DNA of 64,000 nt from an uncultured Bacteroidales bacterium (lineage in GTDB: Bacteria > Bacteroidota > Bacteroidia > Bacteroidales > F082): the NCBI GenBank assembly GCA_900315175.1, contig OMYA01000002.1, positions 62,001-126,000 on the forward strand, written 5' to 3'. Positions 46,973 through 55,291 of the stretch are shown here, in pieces (position 1 is the stretch's first letter; each line of letters starts with the position of its first letter). The notes under the pieces were generated by a model. It was not told where the DNA came from. It searched no databases and was given only the letters and a program-made list of their open reading frames with translations. Both the position numbers and the translations under genes were made by a program.

Positions 46973-48139
46973 ATGCCAGTAGAAAAACGTTATCAGCTGC
47001 GCGGCGTTTCCGCAGAAAAGGAAGACATCCACAACGCCATCAAGAATCTTGACAAAGGCTTGTATCCTAACGCTTTTTGCAAGATAATCCCCGACATTCT
47101 TGGCGGAGATGACGAATATTGCAACATCATGCATGCCGACGGTGCAGGAACAAAATCGTCGTTGGCATATCTTTATTGGAAAGAGACAGGCGATCTGTCA
47201 GTGTGGGCAGGCATTGCACAGGATGCCGTGGTGATGAACACCGACGACCTCATGTGCGTGGGCGCCACCGACAAGATGCTCCTATCCTCCACCATCGGAC
47301 GCAACAAGAACCTCATCCCTGGCGAGGTGATCTCAGCAATCATCAACGGGACCGAGGACTTCTTGGCGAAGCTGCGTTCTCTTGGTGTCGGTATCTACCT
47401 CACGGGAGGCGAGACCGCTGACGTCGGCGACTTGGTGAGAACCGTGATAGTCGACAGCACCGTCACCACACGCTTGAAACGCTCGGAAGTGATTGAGAAT
47501 CATATCCAGCCAGGCGATGTTATCGTAGGTTTCGCATCATACGGACAGGCGACTTACGAAGACAAATACAACGGCGGCATGGGCTCCAATGGCCTGACTT
47601 CGGCTCGCCACGACGTGCTGGGCCATTATCTGGCAGAGAAATATAAAGAGAGCTACGACCACTCGATTCCTGAGGAACTCGTTTACTCCGGCAATCACAC
47701 ACTTACAGAGCCCACAAAGGTACCGGGTGTCGATGTCGGAAAACTCGTCCTCGCCCCTACCCGCACCTATCTGCCGATGATGGTGCCGATTTTGGAAAAT
47801 CTGAGAGGCAAAATCAACGGCATCATCCACTGCAGCGGCGGCGCACAGACCAAAGTAACGCATTTCATCGATAAGTTACACATTATCAAAGACAACATGA
47901 TTGAGCTGCCACCATTGTTCGAGATGATTCAGGAGTCGTCGGGCACCGACTGGCAGGAGATGTACAAGGTGTTTAACATGGGCTCGCGTCTTGAAATCTA
48001 CACCGACGAAAAATCGGCCGAAGAGATGATAAAGATTGCCAACTCATTCAATATCCAGGCACAAATCATCGGACATGTGGAGGCATCAGACAGAAAACAG
48101 CTCACAATAAAGAGTAAATACGGAATTTTTGAATACTAA
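46973..48139 (+). CDS. purM: Phosphoribosylformylglycinamidine cyclo-ligase (AIR synthase), long Bacteroidota type
   Basis: 388 residues. AIR synthase features: 'MHADGAGTKSSLAYLYW', 'WAGIAQDAVVMNTDDLMCVG', 'YLTGGETADVGDLV', and 'GDVIVGFASYG', followed by the C-terminal domain with 'HCSGGAQTKVTHFI'. It closes the imidazole ring in purine synthesis. This longer form is usual in the phylum. TAATG overlap with prfA. Confidence 0.9.
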   Translation: MPVEKRYQLRGVSAEKEDIHNAIKNLDKGLYPNAFCKIIPDILGGDDEYCNIMHADGAGTKSSLAYLYWKETGDLSVWAGIAQDAVVMNTDDLMCVGATDKMLLSSTIGRNKNLIPGEVISAIINGTEDFLAKLRSLGVGIYLTGGETADVGDLVRTVIVDSTVTTRLKRSEVIENHIQPGDVIVGFASYGQATYEDKYNGGMGSNGLTSARHDVLGHYLAEKYKESYDHSIPEELVYSGNHTLTEPTKVPGVDVGKLVLAPTRTYLPMMVPILENLRGKINGIIHCSGGAQTKVTHFIDKLHIIKDNMIELPPLFEMIQESSGTDWQEMYKVFNMGSRLEIYTDEKSAEEMIKIANSFNIQAQIIGHVEASDRKQLTIKSKYGIFEY

Positions 48140-49221
48140 TGGAAATAATTGACAAATTAGAAGCGATTAAAGAACGCTGGGAAGCGCTGCGTGAGCAGCT
48201 TAACGACCCGGAACTGATGAACGACATGAAGCGTTACGTCAAGGTCAATAAAGACTATAAAGACCTTGAGCCTGTCGTGGAAGCGTTCAACCAGTATAAG
48301 ACATATCTCGCCAACATCAGCGAGGCAAAGGAGTTGCTGAAGACTGAGAAAGACGAGGACATGCGCGAGATGGCGCAGGAAGAGCTCGACGAGGCTACCG
48401 AAAAAGTGGCAAAACTCGAGGAAGATATCCGCCTCATGCTCATCCCTAAGGACCCTACCGACGGTAAGAACGCCGTGATGGAGATACGCGCAGGCACAGG
48501 TGGCGACGAAGCCGCTATCTTCGCCGGCGACCTCTACAGGATGTACCTCAAATTCTGCGAAGCCAAGAACTGGAAGGTCGAGACCGTCGACGCCAACGAA
48601 GGAACAGCAGGCGGCTTTAAAGAGGTGGTGTTCAACGTCATCGGCGACGGAGCCTACGGAATCCTGAAGTTCGAATCAGGAGTGCATCGCGTGCAGCGTG
48701 TGCCTAAGACCGAGACACAGGGTCGTATCCACACATCGGCAGCATCAGTGGTGGTACTCCCGGAAGCTGAAGAATTTGACGTGGAACTGCTCGATAAAGA
48801 TATCAAGAAAGAGGTTTACTGCGCCGCTTCAGGACCTGGCGGACAGTGCGTCAACACCACTTACAGCGCCGTGCGTCTCACACACATCCCGACAGGAGTG
48901 GTGGTGAGCTGCATCGACGAACGCTCTCAAGCAAAGAACATGGCTAAAGCTATGAAAATCCTGAGAACACGTATCTACGAAGCTGAATATAACAAATATA
49001 TGGAGGAAGTCTGCTCGAAACGTAAGACTATGGTGTCGACAGGCGACCGCTCAGCAAAGATACGCACCTACAACTACCCACAAGGCCGCGTCACCGACCA
49101 CCGCATCGGATTCACGGTTTACAACCTGCCCTCGGTAATGGACGGCGACCTCACCTCGTTCATCGAGAACCTGCAAATGGCAGAAAACGCCGAAAGATTG
49201 AAAGAAGGACTTGATGAATAA
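48139..49221 (+). CDS. prfA: Peptide chain release factor 1
   Basis: 360 residues. The hydrolysis motif GGQ is present at about 231-233 ('AASGPGGQCVNTTYSAVRLT'). N-terminal coiled-coil region 1-100. 'HRVQRVPKTETQGRIHTSAA' is the standard class I release factor sequence. It recognises UAA and UAG. Translationally coupled to purM. Confidence 0.97.
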   Translation: MEIIDKLEAIKERWEALREQLNDPELMNDMKRYVKVNKDYKDLEPVVEAFNQYKTYLANISEAKELLKTEKDEDMREMAQEELDEATEKVAKLEEDIRLMLIPKDPTDGKNAVMEIRAGTGGDEAAIFAGDLYRMYLKFCEAKNWKVETVDANEGTAGGFKEVVFNVIGDGAYGILKFESGVHRVQRVPKTETQGRIHTSAASVVVLPEAEEFDVELLDKDIKKEVYCAASGPGGQCVNTTYSAVRLTHIPTGVVVSCIDERSQAKNMAKAMKILRTRIYEAEYNKYMEEVCSKRKTMVSTGDRSAKIRTYNYPQGRVTDHRIGFTVYNLPSVMDGDLTSFIENLQMAENAERLKEGLDE

Positions 49222-49250
49222 TGGATGCCCTTACTGGCAGCAATTTTAAA

Positions 49251-49292
49251 AGAGTTAAGAGTTAAGAGTTAAAAGATAAAAGATAAAAGAGA
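49251..49292. repeat. Heptamer tandem repeat AGAGTTA / AAAGATA (6 units)
   Basis: Three AGAGTTA-type units followed by three AAAGATA-type units in the prfA-pyrF gap. The rest of the 166-base gap is AT-rich with a partial 'AAAGATTTTATAAGATTTT' repetition and no clear promoter. Confidence 0.7.
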
Positions 49293-49387
49293 GGTTTTAG
49301 GATTGTTAGGGAAGAACATTTTGAATGATTTTTAAAAAGATTTTATAAGATTTTGAGCCGAAGGCGACCCTAAAAAAAAAGAAAAGT

Positions 49388-50197
49388 ATGAACAAGAAAG
49401 ACATAATAAACCAGATTAAAGCCAAGAAATCATTTCTTTGCGTCGGCTTGGACACCGATATCAAGAAGATTCCGCAGCATTTGTTGAAGGAAGACGACCC
49501 GGTCTTTGCGTTTAACAAGGCTATCATCGACGCTACGGCGAAATTTGCGATAGCCTACAAGCCTAACACCGCATTCTACGAGGTATACGGTGCTAAAGGC
49601 TGGCTCAGTCTCGAGAAGACCATCAACTACATCAAGGACAACTATCCTGAGATTTTCGTCATTGCTGACGCCAAACGCGGTGATATCGGCAACACTTCCG
49701 CCAACTATGCGAGAGCGTTTTTTGAGACGTTGAGAGCCGATGCCATCACAGTGGCGCCTTACATGGGTGTCGATTCTGTGGAGCCATTCCTCGGCTTTGA
49801 AGACAAATGGGTCATCTTGCTGGCTCTCACCTCAAACAAAGGCTCGAAGGACTTCCAGTATCTCAACGCTGACGGCAAGGAGCTTTATAAGAACGTGCTG
49901 CTCAAATCACAGGAATGGGCTGACAGCGAGAAGATGATGTATGTGGTAGGAGCCACACATCCTGAGGAGCTCGGCGAGATTCGTAATATGATGCCCGACA
50001 GCTTCCTCCTCGTGCCAGGTGTCGGAGCACAAGGCGGTGACCTGCAGGCTGTTGCCAAACATGGCCTCAACAAAGACTGCGGGCTGATAGTGAACTCATC
50101 AAGAGGTATTATCTATGCCTCAAACGGCGAGGATTTTGCTGAAAGAGCCGCCGAAGAAGCTGAGAAACTGCAGAAACAGATGGCTTCGGTCCTTTAA
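49388..50197 (+). CDS. pyrF: Orotidine 5'-phosphate decarboxylase, type 2
   Basis: 269 residues. The catalytic signature '[20 protein letters not shown]' (Asp-x-Lys-x3-Asp) is present, with '[11 protein letters not shown]' and '[11 protein letters not shown]'. Final step of UMP synthesis. Its stop overlaps the convergent thioesterase stop by 3 bases. Confidence 0.95.
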   Translation: MNKKDIINQIKAKKSFLCVGLDTDIKKIPQHLLKEDDPVFAFNKAIIDATAKFAIAYKPNTAFYEVYGAKGWLSLEKTINYIKDNYPEIFVIADAKRGDIGNTSANYARAFFETLRADAITVAPYMGVDSVEPFLGFEDKWVILLALTSNKGSKDFQYLNADGKELYKNVLLKSQEWADSEKMMYVVGATHPEELGEIRNMMPDSFLLVPGVGAQGGDLQAVAKHGLNKDCGLIVNSSRGIIYASNGEDFAERAAEEAEKLQKQMASVL

Positions 50198-50589
50198 AAA
50201 CTGAAACCGAGCATAAACTTATCCGCCTCCGGTATATTCATAGGCACGTTTTTGGCTCGGTCGATACAAACAATAACGCTGTGACAAACGGTAAGAATGT
50301 CGTTCGTCACAGCGTTTTTCAGATACTGACGCATCTTAAAGCTTGAATGTCCCACTTCATAAGCCTCCGTCTCACAGACTATCTGGTCCTGAATCTTCAC
50401 AGGCTTCTTGAAATCCAACTCCACATGAACGAGCACATAACTGAACTTCATCCAGTCGATGTGATGATTGAACAGGTGTTCGAAATACTGCGTGCGACCG
50501 TAATCGAACAGATTGCACTGAGCTCCGTTGTTGACATGGTCAAACGGATCGAGATCGCTCATTCGGATTTGTATAGGACAAGAAAACAT
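50194..50589 (-). CDS. Acyl-CoA thioesterase, 4HBT hotdog family
   Basis: 131 residues, single hotdog domain. '[20 protein letters not shown]' is the YbgC/FadM-type active-site helix with the usual Asp and the HVNN motif. It probably hydrolyses acyl-CoA or acyl-ACP thioesters; the substrate cannot be told. It lies 9 bases after the Omp28-like gene on the same strand and overlaps pyrF tail to tail. Confidence 0.85.
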   Translation of the reverse strand: MFSCPIQIRMSDLDPFDHVNNGAQCNLFDYGRTQYFEHLFNHHIDWMKFSYVLVHVELDFKKPVKIQDQIVCETEAYEVGHSSFKMRQYLKNAVTNDILTVCHSVIVCIDRAKNVPMNIPEADKFMLGFSF

Positions 50590-50598
50590 TTCTTCAAA

Positions 50599-52350
50599 TT
50601 AGTGTACAATAGTCACTTTTTGTGTTGTTACGCTACCGTCGTTGGTGATGACTCTCACCACATATACGCCGTTTTCGAAAGCTGTCATCTCAACAGATGT
50701 GCTCTCCGAGCCTTCCACCTTCGTGACTTTCTGTCCTAATGAATTGTAAACCTCAACAAAGCCGATGTTTTCGCCATCAACATAAATCTTGCTGTTTGCA
50801 GGGTTAGGATAGATATTGATGTTTGAAGACATTGTCTCCCCTACTACGTCGCCATATTTATGAATTGAGAACTGATGTGTCTCACCAGCGCCGTAATTGC
50901 CGTCACTTTCGATAAACTTGACACCTTGGGCATCTTTAATATAATAATAGCCATTGCCATAGTTGCAGCAGATACCGTTGTTGTTTGAATCGAAGATTCT
51001 GAACAAATAGCATTCGTTGGTTGGAAGATCGGTGATATTCTCGGTGTTGATTTGTGTTGCGCCTGCACCAACGAGGTGTGGGTAAGGGCCGCCTGAGGCT
51101 ACGGTCTCGCCTGCCGAGTTGATGATGTCCCATGTGATTTGTTCACCCCACTGGTCTTGAATGAGATATAACTTGAGGCTGGTGACGTCACCTTCTTCAT
51201 CCAACTCAGTCCATTCGTCGCACTGTGACTCAAATGCGGCTGAATATTCATAAGCCTCACCGTTGATTTCAAAGATATTGAGTGTTCCGGCATTTGTTCC
51301 GAAAGGAACTTCCATATCGAAGCTGATTTTGGTCTTGTCGCCAGAGACGAGCTCGCCGGTCCATTCATATTCCTGTGATGCGTCGCCCACTTCAACGTTG
51401 TATTTTATTGATGTGAAGCTGTTTGTTCCGATGTTTGCCAACTCAAACTCAAAGTCTTTTGTCTGGCTGCAGGTGGCGTTTATAACCTGTGTAACGCCAA
51501 CGATTGAAGGATAAATAGGCTCGTCGGTCATTGTGGTCTTCTCGAGTTCGCAGGCGTTCAGGATAGGACGTGTTGGGGTGCCCTGATATTGTTCAGAGAC
51601 CCATGCGAGGAAGAAGATATGGTCGAGGACGACATTCACTCCGTTAGGGCTGCCGATGATTTCCGGGATCTGATATTCGTAAGTCTTTGTAATCAAGGTG
51701 CCTTGTGTCGTTGGAGAAACAGCCTCACCCCAAACAGGTGTAATAACATCGCGTAAGATGTGCATGTGGCAATATTGGTTGCCGACCACCTGAGCCGGGT
51801 TGCCGTTCATGCCTGACTGTGAGCCCAGGATGCTGTCCTGAAGCATTGCCACTGTCAGGTAGTTCTCGTTGACAGAGCTGTTGCCTGTATAATAAACCTC
51901 TACTGTGATGGTTGCCATACGTGTGTCAGGGTTGATTCTTGCGATACCTGCCACGTTGCATTCAGCGGCCTGATTGAGCTGTTGTGATGAAAGGCTGTTC
52001 CATGAGCCACGGCCTTGTGCGGCGGATGTCGAACGGTTGACAACGCCTGACGGGAAACCGCTCACAGAGAAACCGCTCAAAATAGTTGCAGAAGCTGTGG
52101 TGTTGAAGTTAGGATAGGTTGTTGGAGCATAGCTGCCGGCATGCACGTTGATAGCCCACACGCGACCAGGGTTACTAGCCATAATCTGGTTAGCGATAAG
52201 GTGTCCGTCGGGACAATAGCCGCAGTTACGGCCTGTGAATTCCTCAAGGATGACGTTCCTGTTGGCAGGTTCTGTCGAAACATACTGCTGGGCTTTGGCT
52301 GTAAATGTCAGTGCCAGCAATGAAACTAAAGCAAATGTAAATTTTTTCAT
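50599..52350 (-). CDS. Omp28-like thioredoxin-fold protein with type 9 secretion C-terminal domain
   Basis: 583 residues from the ATG at 52350; the longer in-frame start adds 16 residues before an obvious signal peptide (MKKFTFALVSLLALTFTAKA). The Omp28/thioredoxin-like domain begins 'NVILEEFTGRNCGYCPDGH', with a CGYC redox-type motif at about 47-50. The middle has beta-sandwich character with Asn/Gly-rich 'FDSNNNGICCNYGNGY'. The last 75 residues are a Por secretion tail ('INIYPNPANSKIYV', 'NSLGQKVTKVEG', 'ENGVYVVRV'). It should be exported across the outer membrane by the type 9 system and surface anchored or released. Confidence 0.88.
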   Translation of the reverse strand: MKKFTFALVSLLALTFTAKAQQYVSTEPANRNVILEEFTGRNCGYCPDGHLIANQIMASNPGRVWAINVHAGSYAPTTYPNFNTTASATILSGFSVSGFPSGVVNRSTSAAQGRGSWNSLSSQQLNQAAECNVAGIARINPDTRMATITVEVYYTGNSSVNENYLTVAMLQDSILGSQSGMNGNPAQVVGNQYCHMHILRDVITPVWGEAVSPTTQGTLITKTYEYQIPEIIGSPNGVNVVLDHIFFLAWVSEQYQGTPTRPILNACELEKTTMTDEPIYPSIVGVTQVINATCSQTKDFEFELANIGTNSFTSIKYNVEVGDASQEYEWTGELVSGDKTKISFDMEVPFGTNAGTLNIFEINGEAYEYSAAFESQCDEWTELDEEGDVTSLKLYLIQDQWGEQITWDIINSAGETVASGGPYPHLVGAGATQINTENITDLPTNECYLFRIFDSNNNGICCNYGNGYYYIKDAQGVKFIESDGNYGAGETHQFSIHKYGDVVGETMSSNINIYPNPANSKIYVDGENIGFVEVYNSLGQKVTKVEGSESTSVEMTAFENGVYVVRVITNDGSVTTQKVTIVH

Positions 52351-52387
52351 AGTGTAATATTTTAAACAATTATCATTTTTAAGCTTA

Positions 52388-52395
52388 CAAAAATA
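52388..52395 (-). promoter_or_regulatory. Candidate -7 element for the Omp28-like gene
   Basis: Minus strand TATTTTTG, 37 bases before the start; no clear -33 TTG. Confidence 0.4.
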
Positions 52396-52403
52396 CAAAA
52401 AAT

Positions 52404-52436
52404 AAAAAACACGCCACTAAAAATGACGTGTTTTTT
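52404..52436 (-). terminator. Rho-independent terminator of ilvE
   Basis: AAAAAACACG (52404-52413) and CGTGTTTTTT (52427-52436) form a perfect 10-bp stem with flanking T runs on both strands. It lies 22 bases after the ilvE stop. Confidence 0.8.
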
Positions 52437-52458
52437 TTAAATTATTTTTCTCGACAGA

Positions 52459-53481
52459 TTAAATCTCTACGATTGTGTTCCAGCCGAACTCATCAGGTTC
52501 TGTGCCTGTCTGGATGCCGCGGAGTTTCTTGTAGAGTTTCTCGCACCATGGGCCTGGTTTGCCGTCGCCGAACTGGTATGACTTGCCGGTCTCAGGGTCG
52601 TCGATGCGTGAGATAGGGCTGATGACGGCTGCTGTGCCGCATGCGCCTGCTTCTTCGAATGTGGCGAGTTCCTCTTCAGCCACTGGACGACGTTCGACTT
52701 TCATGCCGAGAGTCTCAGCGATCTGCATCAAGCTCTTGTTGGTGATTGACGGGAGGATTGATGTTGACTGAGGAGTGATGTATGTGTTGTCTTTCACTGC
52801 GAAGAAGTTAGCTGCGCCAGCCTCGTCGATATATTTCTTTTCTTTTGCGTCGAGATAGAACTCGCAAGCGTACTGGCCGCCGTGGCAAGCCTCGGTGTGG
52901 GCGCGCAATGATGCTGCGTAGTTGCCGCCGACTTTGTAGACGCCAGTTCCGAGAGGAGCTGAACGGTCGTATTTACGTGTGATGACGTATGGGTTAGCCT
53001 GGAAGCCACCTTTGAAGTAAGGTCCCACTGGTGTTGCGAACACGATGAACAGATATTCGTCAGCCGGTTTCACACCAACGCGGGCGCCTGTACCGATGAT
53101 AAGCGGACGGAGGTACAATGAAGCGCCGCTCTCGTATGTCGGGATGAATTCCTTGTTGAGCTGCACGCATTTGATCATGGCTTCTTCAAATTTCTCCATT
53201 GGGAAACGAGGCATGCAGATGCCGTCGCATGATGACTGCAAACGTTTGGCGTTCTCGTCGAGACGGAAGATACGCACCTTGCCGTCAGCGCCGCGGTGAG
53301 CCTTCAAGCCTTCGAAAGCTTCCTGACCGTAGTGGAGGCATGTAGCTGCCATGTGAATGTTAATCGTTGTCTCTGAGCAGAATTCAAGTTCGCCCCATTC
53401 GCCGTTTCTGTAGTAGCAACGGACGTTGTAATTTGTTGGGTAGTAACCAAATGGGAGTGATCCCCAATCGATGTTTTGCAT
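52459..53481 (-). CDS. ilvE: Branched-chain amino acid aminotransferase
   Basis: 340 residues, fold type IV PLP enzyme. The PLP lysine is Lys183 in 'GTGVYKVGGNYAAS'; 'YGQEAFEGLKAHRGADGKV', 'YLRPLIIGTGARVGV' and 'YIDEAGAANFFAV' are family signatures. It interconverts Val, Leu and Ile with their oxo-acids using glutamate. It has its own promoter and terminator, so is monocistronic. Confidence 0.96.
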   Translation of the reverse strand: MQNIDWGSLPFGYYPTNYNVRCYYRNGEWGELEFCSETTINIHMAATCLHYGQEAFEGLKAHRGADGKVRIFRLDENAKRLQSSCDGICMPRFPMEKFEEAMIKCVQLNKEFIPTYESGASLYLRPLIIGTGARVGVKPADEYLFIVFATPVGPYFKGGFQANPYVITRKYDRSAPLGTGVYKVGGNYAASLRAHTEACHGGQYACEFYLDAKEKKYIDEAGAANFFAVKDNTYITPQSTSILPSITNKSLMQIAETLGMKVERRPVAEEELATFEEAGACGTAAVISPISRIDDPETGKSYQFGDGKPGPWCEKLYKKLRGIQTGTEPDEFGWNTIVEI

Positions 53482-53529
53482 GATAAAACTTTATTTTACG
53501 TTAATATTTTTTGTCGTTTTCTTGGATTG

Positions 53530-53559
53530 CAAAAATACAAAAGATTTTTTACTTGTCAA
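53530..53559 (-). promoter_or_regulatory. ilvE promoter
   Basis: Minus strand TTGACAAG (TTG at 53559-53557), 19 bases, TATTTTTG (53537-53530): full consensus. The -33 context CTCTTGACAA is shared with the small RNA promoter at 28688-28717. Confidence 0.75.
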
Positions 53560-53584
53560 GAGGTTTTTTTAGAAAAATGTTTAC

Positions 53585-53624
53585 AGCTTAATAGCTTAGT
53601 AGCTTAATAGCTTAGTAGCTTAAT
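53585..53624. repeat. Octamer tandem repeat AGCTTAAT/AGCTTAGT (5 units)
   Basis: Five 8-base units alternating AGCTTAAT and AGCTTAGT in the 430-base gap upstream of ilvE. Confidence 0.8.
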
Positions 53625-53634
53625 TGTTTTTAGG

Positions 53635-53664
53635 TTGGAAATTGGGATGGATTTTGTATTTTTG
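53635..53664 (+). promoter_or_regulatory. Orphan plus-strand promoter
   Basis: TTG (53635-53637), 19 bases, TATTTTTG (53657-53664): good consensus, but no plus-strand gene follows. Transcription would enter the 12-bp hairpin at 53678-53706 immediately. Confidence 0.5.
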
Positions 53665-53670
53665 AAGGGA

Positions 53671-53745
53671 TAAAAAAATCGCCATGATTGCGGAAATCGT
53701 GGCGATGGTTATACTAATGGGAACCACATGCGGAATTGACCTTCA
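53671..53745 (-). ncRNA. Candidate small RNA ending in a strong terminator
   Basis: On the minus strand, a near-consensus -7 element TATCTGTG (53758-53751) is followed by about 75 bases with two hairpins: TGCGG...CCGCA, then ATCGCCACGATT pairing with AATCATGGCGAT (12 bp, one G-T) followed by seven T. No frame is present. Alternatively the second hairpin just terminates the methyltransferase transcript, 200 bases after its stop. Confidence 0.4.
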
Positions 53746-53830
53746 CGCCGCACAGATACAAACTTTTTAATCGTGCAGCTGGTTTTTAAAAAAATGACGA
53801 CTCCTGTCTGCGAGAGACAAATCATTTAAG

Positions 53831-53872
53831 AGTTGAGAGTTAAGAGTTAAGAGTTAAGAGTTAATAGTTAAG
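53831..53872. repeat. Heptamer tandem repeat AGTTAAG (6 units)
   Basis: Units AGTTGAG, then AGTTAAG three times, AGTTAAT, AGTTAAG, located 41 bases after the methyltransferase stop. Confidence 0.8.
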
Positions 53873-53912
53873 ATCGAATGCGTCAACAAGATGTCGGGGG
53901 AAAGTCCTGGTC

Positions 53913-55079
53913 TTATGTAAGTCTAACATTACGCCACATTTTGCTCCAGAGATAGTGCTCCCCTATTCCGTATTGTTCAAGAATACCGCGAATCTGATTC
54001 GAAACGGCCTCCTTATCAACAGGTTTGTCGGTTTTGCGACCTACGAGAAGCACGTTCTTTGGCGTGTTGTCAATCTCGATGAACTCCATCACCTGGGTTT
54101 TGTAGCCGCAATATTCAAGGACGAGTGCACGAACGGCATCGGTAATCATCACCGCCTGACGTTCAAGGAAAATGCCGTATCTTGTAATGGAATCAAATTT
54201 CCCCGACTTCTCCATCTCACGACGGATCTGCTTGTGGCAGCACGGCGCGCAGATTATCAGCTGGGCGTTGTTTCTTATACCTTTTAATATAGCGTCGTCG
54301 GTGGCGGTGTCGCAGGCATGAAGCGCAATCAGCACGTCCAGTTTTGACGGTTTGTAATCTTCTATCGAATTTTCAATGAACTTGAAGTCATTCAATTGAC
54401 ATTTCTCAATTATATCATTGATTTTCAGCACCAAATCCTTACGAATCTCCACCCCTTCCATCACGATTTTCTTGTCGTAATTCCTGGTAAGATATTCGTA
54501 AAGCGCAAATGTCAGATAGCCCTTCCCCGCCCCCATGTCTGCGATGTGAATCTCGTCGCCGAACTTGGTCTGACGCATCACGCCGTCAACGATTTCCACA
54601 TATTTGCAAATCTGCTTGAACTTATGCTGCATGTCGGCCTTCACCTTCCCGTCGCGTGTTGTCAGTCCGAGAAGATGCCACCAAGGATTTGAAGGGTCGA
54701 TGAGGCGCTGTTTCTCATGGTCGTGGCTCAAATCGACATCACGTTTCTCATTGATTTTCTTGCACATCAGAGTGGGTTTGCCTTTCTTGCTGACAAGCAG
54801 CGTCACGTCTTCCGTCAAGGTGAAAAGCGACACGTTTTGAAAGTTAGCCGGGACTAAGCTCCTCACCTGCTCCATCGTCTGACTGGCATCGAAATTCTTC
54901 GTCTCGTCACGACGCTCATAGCGATATGTAAACTGATACATCTTATTGTCTTTCAACAAGATAGGTTTTATATAAACATTTCTCAAATCGCTGTTTTTTG
55001 AAACCGGTTTAGACAAGGTCATCTTAACCAAACCGTTGTTTTTAATAGCCGTTTCGAGTTTTTCGAAGAATCCTTCCAT
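53913..55079 (-). CDS. SAM-dependent methyltransferase, Methyltransf_32-like
   Basis: 388 residues. SAM-binding motif I 'IADMGAGKGYLTFALYEYL' (179-197), an acidic motif after 'VMEGVEIRKDL', then 'VLIALHACDTATDDAI' and 'ICAPCCHKQIRREM'. The HACD plus PCCH arrangement is that of the METTL25/RRNAD1-like methyltransferase group, conserved from Bacteroidota to animals. The N-terminal 150 residues form a separate domain with 'RNVYIKPILLKDNKMYQFTY'. The substrate is unknown, RNA or protein. Probably monocistronic. Confidence 0.8.
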   Translation of the reverse strand: MEGFFEKLETAIKNNGLVKMTLSKPVSKNSDLRNVYIKPILLKDNKMYQFTYRYERRDETKNFDASQTMEQVRSLVPANFQNVSLFTLTEDVTLLVSKKGKPTLMCKKINEKRDVDLSHDHEKQRLIDPSNPWWHLLGLTTRDGKVKADMQHKFKQICKYVEIVDGVMRQTKFGDEIHIADMGAGKGYLTFALYEYLTRNYDKKIVMEGVEIRKDLVLKINDIIEKCQLNDFKFIENSIEDYKPSKLDVLIALHACDTATDDAILKGIRNNAQLIICAPCCHKQIRREMEKSGKFDSITRYGIFLERQAVMITDAVRALVLEYCGYKTQVMEFIEIDNTPKNVLLVGRKTDKPVDKEAVSNQIRGILEQYGIGEHYLWSKMWRNVRLT

Positions 55080-55095
55080 TTAATTTTTATTTTTG

Positions 55096-55103
55096 CAAAA
55101 ATA
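55096..55103 (-). promoter_or_regulatory. Candidate -7 element for the methyltransferase gene
   Basis: Minus strand TATTTTTG, 17 bases before the start codon; no clear -33 box. Confidence 0.4.
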
Positions 55104-55163
55104 ATAAAAAATGACAAGCGACATTTTGTCAGTTCAAGTTTTTTGGCATAATAATTGATTATT

Positions 55164-55273
55164 GTCATTTCGACTGAAGCGAAGCGGAATGGAGAAATCC
55201 TTTGTTTCAATGACATTTAAGAAAGAGGATTTCTCGACTACACTTCACTTTGTTACGTTACGCTCGAAATGAC
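55164..55273. repeat. Palindromic dispersed element, copy 2
   Basis: 110 bases with the same termini (GTCATTTCGA/TCGAAATGAC) and inner arms as copy 1 at 5895-6016. It lies between the divergent methyltransferase and htpG genes, ending 18 bases before the htpG ATG. Confidence 0.85.
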
Positions 55274-55291
55274 AAATAAAATATTAACAAT

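Noticed and set aside
53585..53872. CRISPR array suggested by regular repeats near ilvE
   Set aside because: Units are 7-8 bases with no spacers and no cas genes nearby; these are simple tandem repeats.
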